This document shows positions 22,607 to 27,240 of a DNA stretch of 27,240 nucleotides, piece after piece. Origin of the DNA: DATATB01 sp036268995 (GTDB lineage Bacteria > Planctomycetota > Planctomycetia > Pirellulales > PNKZ01); contig DATATB010000041.1 in NCBI GenBank assembly GCA_036268995.1, positions 1 through 27,240 of the forward strand. Reading direction: 5' to 3'. The position numbers and the translations under genes were made by a program. Within the stretch, counting starts at the first letter, position 1; each line of letters starts with the position of its first letter. The notes under the pieces are model-generated. The model ran no database searches and was not told the origin of the DNA. It saw only the letters and a list, made by a program, of their open reading frames with translations.

Positions 22607-25600
22607 CTAACGGACGTAAATAAACTCGTTCATCCCCAGCAGCACCTGGCAAAAATCGCCCCAGGCTAGCGCCTCGGGCCGCTCGCGATGTTCGGCGCGA
22701 TAGGCCGCTGTTTGCGCCGTCAAGAACTCGGCCGTGGCCTTTCGCTCCGCCGGGGTTGGCTCGCGCCCCAGCGCCGCCATGTACGCTTGAATGATGCCGC
22801 TGTCCGCCTCGCCCGCTTTGCCGGTGATGACGCGGCCGGCCAGGCCCTCGGCATATTGCCGCACCAGCGGGCTGTTCAACAGCATCAGCGCTTGCGGCGC
22901 GACGGTCGTCTCGGACCGCACCGACAGATCCTGCAGCGTGTCGGGAGCATCAAAGAGCATCAGCATCGGCACCAGCCGGCTGCGTTTGACGAAGAAATAG
23001 ATGCTGCGGCGATGATGGTCCGGCTCGTTCAATCCAGGCCCCAGCAGCGCGCGATCGAGCGTGCCGCTGACGGCCAGCATCGCGTCGCGCACCGTTTCAG
23101 CCTCGAGCCGCTGCGGCTCGTGATGCCAGAGCGTCCGATTATCGAGATCCGCCTTGAGCCGCGCGGCGTCAGTGTCGGAAGTCTGCATGTAGACGGCGCT
23201 GGTCATGATCAGCTTGTGAATCGGCTTGAGCCGCCAACCGCTTCGCACCAGCTCGCCAGCCAGGTAATCGAGCAACTCGGGATGCGTCGGCTTCTCGCCG
23301 GCCAGGCCGAAATCGCTGGGCGTGGGCACCAGGCCGCGGCTCAGATGATGCTGCCACAGGCGGTTGACGACGACCCGCGCCAGCAAATTCCCGGCTCCGT
23401 CGTCGACGTCGGTCATCCAATTGGCCAATGCCCGACGGTGATACGAGGTGTGAGCCCCGGCCGGCGGCGCCTGCTGCCATTTGCTCGGCTGTACGCCGGG
23501 CCGCAGCAAGACCTGCAAGAACCCGGGCGAGGCCTCGCCCAGCTTCTGGTTTGGATCGCCCCGCTTGACCTGGTAGGTCTTTTCATAAAAGTCCGGCCCC
23601 TGCGTGTTCAGACGAATGGCCGGCACGCCCTCGCTGGCAATCATCATCCATTGCCACTGCGGCCGCGGTTTTTGGGCCAGGCTGTGCTCGACCGCACCCC
23701 GCAACTCCAGCCAACGGGAATCCTCGCTGCAGAACTGTTTGAACAATGCCTGCCGCTTTTCGTCCGAAAGTTTTGTCGGCTTCACGGACTTCGCGCGCAA
23801 GTCTTCGAAGGCGGTCAAGGCCGTAGCGGTCAGTTCGCTGCGCGCGCGATCTAGCAACCCTTGCATGCCGGTGGGCGAAAGGGCCACATCCAGGACTCCT
23901 ATTCCCCCGCCTTCAACCTCAACTGAAATGCGGAATCGCCCGAGCGCCCGGTAACTGTCAAAATCCAACGTCAGTGTCAGGCTCGATGGCGTGTAGAACC
24001 CGATAGGCTCAACCAACATGCGGGACGGCTGGTTTGCATTCGGGGGGACCGGCGCCCAAATAGCTGTTTGCCGTCTGCCGGCCGGTTTGGAGACCATCCA
24101 GCTACGACCAGAGGGCTCTCTGCCCCCGCCGGCGGCCGCATTGTCTGGCCGCGGGGCGATCGCCAAATCGATTGTCGTGCGCCGTGGTTTCTTTTCCCTT
24201 GTCGCCAGTACTGCCTTGATCTTCGTCAAGCCAAAGCTGCCATCTGCGCCCAGTCCCGGCCCGCCGGCCGGCAGCGAATCGTCGGGCGGCGCTTCAATGC
24301 GGACGGAAAAAATCTTGCCCGCGGGCAGCTCAGCCGTGATCGTGTATATTTCTTTGAACTGCTGCGTGAGATTGCCGGCCAGGTACGAGCCGTCGTCCTG
24401 CCGGCGGAAATCCATCTTCGACGCACTGCTAACCGAGAGCTGGTCGAGCACAAGCCATCGCGGCAGTGCGTGCGGCCGCTTCGCCTGCTCGGCCAGCCAT
24501 GCATCGAACTTGCCACGCAGTTCGTCTTGCTCGTACTTCTCGAGTGCCGCAGCCAAAGGAAGATGCTGCGCATTAAAGCTGGCCAGCCGCCGGTGGTAAT
24601 CGGCCGGGGCGGTGTTGATCAGTTGATGCGAGCGGACCGTGGTCGTGAACGTCGAAACAATCCGGTAGTAATCTTCATTGGTGACCGGGTCGTACTTGTG
24701 ATCGTGGCAGCGGGCGCAGCCGACGGTCAACCCCAGCATGGCCGTGCCCGTCGTACGGGCCATGTCGTCCAACTCGTCGTAGCGTTCCTTCTCGGCCTGA
24801 TTGGCCGTGATCTGCGTGGCGTGAACGCCGGCCGCCAGAAAGCCCGTGGCCGCCAGCGCCAGCGGGTTGTTTGGCTCGAACTCATCGCCGGCCAACTGCC
24901 ACTTCACGAACGTGTCGTAAGGCAGATCCTGGTTCAGCGCCCGGATGACGAAATCGCGATACGCGTACGCGTGCGGCCGGTCGTAATCCTGCTCGAAGCC
25001 GTGACTCTCGGCCCAGCGAGCCAGGTCGAGCCAATGCCGGGCCCAACGTTCGCCGAAGTGCGGGCTGGCCAACAGCCGATCGAGCAGGCGCTCGTAGGCA
25101 TCGGCCGCCGGGTCATTGACAAATGCGGCGATCGCTTCTGGCTCGGGCGGCAATCCCAGCAGATCGAAGTAGGCCCGGCGAATGAGCGTGTGGCGATCGG
25201 CCACCGGGTTTGGCGAAACATGCGCCTGCCGCTGCCGGTCGAGCACGAACCGATCGAGCGGCGTGCGGCACCAGTTCGCTTCCGGCAATGCCGGCGGCTT
25301 GGCCAAAGCGAGCGGCTGGAAGGCCCAATGCTTGCGGCCGGTCGCCAGGTCGATTGTCCGTTTGGTTGCAACAGGAGCCGCTGCGATCCGCGGGTCGGGC
25401 GCCCCGCGCCGCACCCATTCGCTCACCAGTGCAATCTCGCTCGTCGCAAGCTTGCCCTTCGGCGGCATCTGCACGTCTTCGTCGGAATACTCCAGCGCCT
25501 TCACCAGCAAGCTCTTATCCGGCTGGCCCGGCACGATGACCGGTCCCGAGTCGCCCCCTTTTTGCCAGCCGGGCTTGCTATCCAGCAGCAATCCGCCCTG

Positions 25601-25876
25601 CACGATTTTTGACTGGTTCGAATGGCACTCGTAGCAGTGCGTGGCCAACAGCGGCCGCACATGCTGCTCGAAAAACGCCTCGTCCGAACGATCGAGCTTT
25701 GCGGCGTCCGCCTGCTTGATCTTGGTCGTGGCGGCGGTCTCCGACGGCGCGGCAGCGATTGCGCTTCGGGCAGCGAGGCAATTGAGCATCAGCACCGCGA
25801 CCAGTGCGAAATAGCGCGATGTCGGCAAGCAGTCAGCGGCGAGTTTTTTGACGGGAATCATGCGTTTTCGATCCAT
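22607..25876 (-). CDS. PSCyt1/DUF1549/DUF1553 cytochrome-type planctomycete protein
   Basis: The 1089-residue protein has an N-terminal signal or anchor (hydrophobic at about 21-43). A PSCyt1 domain follows, with a CxxCH haem site CYECH at 81-85 and a likely axial Met in MPPKGK at 137-142. The DUF1549 domain (about 205-400) contains a second CxxCH, CARCH at 387-391 within GCARCHDHKYDP. A central beta-rich domain of about 350 residues follows, then DUF1553 at the C-terminus (NRLWQHHLSRGLVPTPSDFG onward). This order is standard for the family, which is largely restricted to Planctomycetota and relatives. Start choice is uncertain: ATG 25876 and ATG 25861 both keep the signal peptide and neither has a clear ribosome-binding site. 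It forms a two-gene operon with DUF1501. Confidence 0.93.
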   Translation of the reverse strand: MDRKRMIPVKKLAADCLPTSRYFALVAVLMLNCLAARSAIAAAPSETAATTKIKQADAAKLDRSDEAFFEQHVRPLLATHCYECHSNQSKIVQGGLLLDSKPGWQKGGDSGPVIVPGQPDKSLLVKALEYSDEDVQMPPKGKLATSEIALVSEWVRRGAPDPRIAAAPVATKRTIDLATGRKHWAFQPLALAKPPALPEANWCRTPLDRFVLDRQRQAHVSPNPVADRHTLIRRAYFDLLGLPPEPEAIAAFVNDPAADAYERLLDRLLASPHFGERWARHWLDLARWAESHGFEQDYDRPHAYAYRDFVIRALNQDLPYDTFVKWQLAGDEFEPNNPLALAATGFLAAGVHATQITANQAEKERYDELDDMARTTGTAMLGLTVGCARCHDHKYDPVTNEDYYRIVSTFTTTVRSHQLINTAPADYHRRLASFNAQHLPLAAALEKYEQDELRGKFDAWLAEQAKRPHALPRWLVLDQLSVSSASKMDFRRQDDGSYLAGNLTQQFKEIYTITAELPAGKIFSVRIEAPPDDSLPAGGPGLGADGSFGLTKIKAVLATREKKPRRTTIDLAIAPRPDNAAAGGGREPSGRSWMVSKPAGRRQTAIWAPVPPNANQPSRMLVEPIGFYTPSSLTLTLDFDSYRALGRFRISVEVEGGGIGVLDVALSPTGMQGLLDRARSELTATALTAFEDLRAKSVKPTKLSDEKRQALFKQFCSEDSRWLELRGAVEHSLAQKPRPQWQWMMIASEGVPAIRLNTQGPDFYEKTYQVKRGDPNQKLGEASPGFLQVLLRPGVQPSKWQQAPPAGAHTSYHRRALANWMTDVDDGAGNLLARVVVNRLWQHHLSRGLVPTPSDFGLAGEKPTHPELLDYLAGELVRSGWRLKPIHKLIMTSAVYMQTSDTDAARLKADLDNRTLWHHEPQRLEAETVRDAMLAVSGTLDRALLGPGLNEPDHHRRSIYFFVKRSRLVPMLMLFDAPDTLQDLSVRSETTVAPQALMLLNSPLVRQYAEGLAGRVITGKAGEADSGIIQAYMAALGREPTPAERKATAEFLTAQTAAYRAEHRERPEALAWGDFCQVLLGMNEFIYVR

Positions 25877-26207
25877 CGGCACGGTCCGGATGCAGGTGGC
25901 ACGCAGGGGCGGCGGGTGGGGCAAATTGGCCGCTGCCAAGCTTGCCAATCCAATACGTCCGCGGCCGGCCAAAAGGCGGGGGTTTGCAGGGGAGCCGGCC
26001 GTGGCCGCGGTGTCCGCATTCTAACCGACTTTGCAGCCGTTCACCGCATTTTTTCTCCCGCGTCGGCCCAACCGATCGCCGCTCAATCGCCCTCGTTGGC
26101 CCCTCGCAAAACAGCCAAAAGCCAATAGAATGGCCGATTGATCGGGCCCACAAGCCGCCGCGCCCTCGCCCAGCGAGCGACCGCGGCCGTCTTTTTTGCC
26201 CGACCGA
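25877..26207. other. Intergenic region upstream of the PSD1 operon and tRNA-Lys
   Basis: About 330 bases between divergent units. No credible gene is seen; the minus frame across it also runs antisense through the tRNA and the next gene. A TAGAAT-like -10 on the minus strand (26023-26018) could belong to the PSD1 operon, though its -35 is poor. A T-rich run sits just before the tRNA at 26191-26198. Confidence 0.45.
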
Positions 26208-26280
<73 letters not shown>

Positions 26281-26318
26281 TTTCTTAGCTGGCTGAGCCC
26301 AATCGGGGCAAAATTGCC

Positions 26319-26885
26319 GTGAACTTCTGGTATCCCGAGTTTCCGCTGAGACGGCTGCCGACCATTGTCGGCATCACCGCGGCGGGGGCGCTCTTCGCGG
26401 GGCTGTATGGGGCACTCCATGACCAGATCAGCTACTCCATCTCGGAGGAGTACTTCACGAAGCTGAAATTCTATCAGTTCGCTTATGCGAACTTCGGCTG
26501 GCCGCCGCGGCTGTTCGCGGCGGAGGTCGGTGTGCTTGCGACCTGGTGGTTCGGGCTCGTCGGGGGTTGGCTCCTCGCTCGACTTGGTCTCGCCGAGTTG
26601 TGGATCAGCGGGAGGCGAAGTTGCATGCTCCGCGTCTTCACGCTGGCAGCAACGATCGCCGCGGCTGTTGGTGCTCTGGGAGTGCTCGCGGCAGTAGTAA
26701 GGATCCAACTGGCGGGCCTCAATGGTTGGCAGGAGTGGCAAACCGGCCTCCGGTTGCACGATCCGCGGGCCTTCGTGATTGTCGCGTATCTGCACGTCGC
26801 CAGTTATTTCGGCGGCCTGCTGGGGCTGACAGGCGCGGCGGTCTATGTCCACAGGAAACGGCGCGAACTGGTCGATGTGCGCTGA
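26319..26885 (+). CDS. Uncharacterised four-helix membrane protein
   Basis: The 188-residue protein begins at a GTG (26319), 38 bases after the tRNA, and has about four hydrophobic helices (near residues 12-30, 68-88, 103-127 and 148-172). Between the first two lies a conserved-looking loop, LHDQISYSISEEYFTKLKFY. I recall this HDQ...YSIS-EYFTK pattern from uncharacterised membrane proteins in several bacterial phyla, but I cannot name a Pfam family. The ribosome-binding site is weak, so the exact start is uncertain, though no ATG close by gives a better N-terminus. The next gene begins 27 bases downstream on the same strand, so the two are probably co-transcribed. Function unknown. Confidence 0.75.
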   Translation: MNFWYPEFPLRRLPTIVGITAAGALFAGLYGALHDQISYSISEEYFTKLKFYQFAYANFGWPPRLFAAEVGVLATWWFGLVGGWLLARLGLAELWISGRRSCMLRVFTLAATIAAAVGALGVLAAVVRIQLAGLNGWQEWQTGLRLHDPRAFVIVAYLHVASYFGGLLGLTGAAVYVHRKRRELVDVR

Positions 26886-26912
26886 TCGTCGGGCGCTCGC
26901 GAAGGGAGTGCC

Positions 26913-27240
26913 ATGAGCACCAATGAACTCCTAACGGATGTCGAGCTGCAGGCGGCATTCGAGAGTTGCACGCTTCCGCGCGCGGCGTGGAATCATCGGG
27001 CGCATGTGCGCATGGCGTTTGTTTACGCCAGCCGGCAGCCGCCGGCGTCGGCTCTGGCACAAATGCGGCAAGGCATCCAGGCCTACAACGCCTCGCAGCA
27101 GGTTCCCGAAGCGCTCGATCGCGGTTATCACGAGACGATGACCGTGGCCTTCATGCGTCTTGTGCACGACGGCCTCACGCGTAATGGTCCGTTTCCTGAT
27201 TCCGAATCGTTTTGCGACCGCCACCCCGAGCTGCTCGACC
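26913..27240 (+). CDS. Partial uncharacterised soluble protein, cut by the right edge
   Basis: An ATG at 26913 has GGGAG four bases upstream and opens a frame that runs to the window end (109 complete codons). It begins MSTNELLTDVELQAAFESCT and continues with WNHRAHVRMAFVYA, then a helical QMRQGIQAYNAS, then GYHETMTVAFMRLV. The H-x-x-H-type histidines and YHET motif match a small uncharacterised bacterial family I remember by pattern but cannot name. There is no signal peptide or membrane helix, so it is cytoplasmic. It follows the four-helix membrane protein by 27 bases, suggesting one operon. The conserved histidines and glutamate could bind a metal; this is speculation. Confidence 0.75.
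   Translation, partial: MSTNELLTDVELQAAFESCTLPRAAWNHRAHVRMAFVYASRQPPASALAQMRQGIQAYNASQQVPEALDRGYHETMTVAFMRLVHDGLTRNGPFPDSESFCDRHPELLD

Overview
The window looks like a piece of a GC-rich Planctomycetota chromosome, most likely from the Pirellulales or a close relative. The best evidence is an adjacent pair of planctomycete signature genes at 21113-25876: a PSCyt1/DUF1549/DUF1553 cytochrome-type protein followed by a Tat-exported DUF1501 protein. A DUF1598-like exported protein and a divergent planctomycete-type secretin operon agree with this. No plasmid, phage or insertion-sequence gene is visible.

Layout. 1-1976 (minus strand): a partial unknown gene at the left edge, a strong bidirectional terminator, then plsC and cmk, which are probably co-transcribed and are separated by a REP-like palindrome pair. 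2069-4870 (minus): a large protein with a C-terminal half like that of GH38 alpha-mannosidases. 5047-15657 (plus): the centrepiece, four genes in the order of a pilMNOPQ operon. The first is a PilM ATPase-fold protein that appears fused to a PilN-like segment (NLLP motif, one membrane helix, periplasmic domain). Two single-helix membrane proteins follow in the PilO and PilP positions. The last is a 1551-residue secretin with about six TPR-like repeats before its N0 domain. 15765-16808: a DUF423 membrane protein converging on an ECF sigma factor. 16809-17718 has no convincing gene. 17719-18952 (plus): an HpcH/HpaI-type aldolase and a 69-residue membrane protein. 19031-20773 (minus): the DUF1598-like protein, which carries a motif of about 35 residues nearly identical to one inside the secretin. 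21113-25876 (minus): the DUF1501 and PSD1 pair. 26208-26280: tRNA-Lys(UUU). 26319-27240 (plus): two uncharacterised genes, the second cut by the window edge.

Two themes deserve attention. First, the operon at 5206-15657 reads as a divergent, partly fused PilMNOPQ alignment and secretin complex, and the motif shared with the DUF1598-like protein links an exported orphan to the same machinery. Second, most intergenic gaps are filled with unrelated families of inverted repeats sitting exactly at gene ends. One is a REP-like pair with a GTAG head and compensatory changes in its stem that supplies the stop codon of cmk. In another, inverted copies of one sequence supply the last codons of two convergent genes.

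All functional calls come from reading motifs by eye; no database search was possible.
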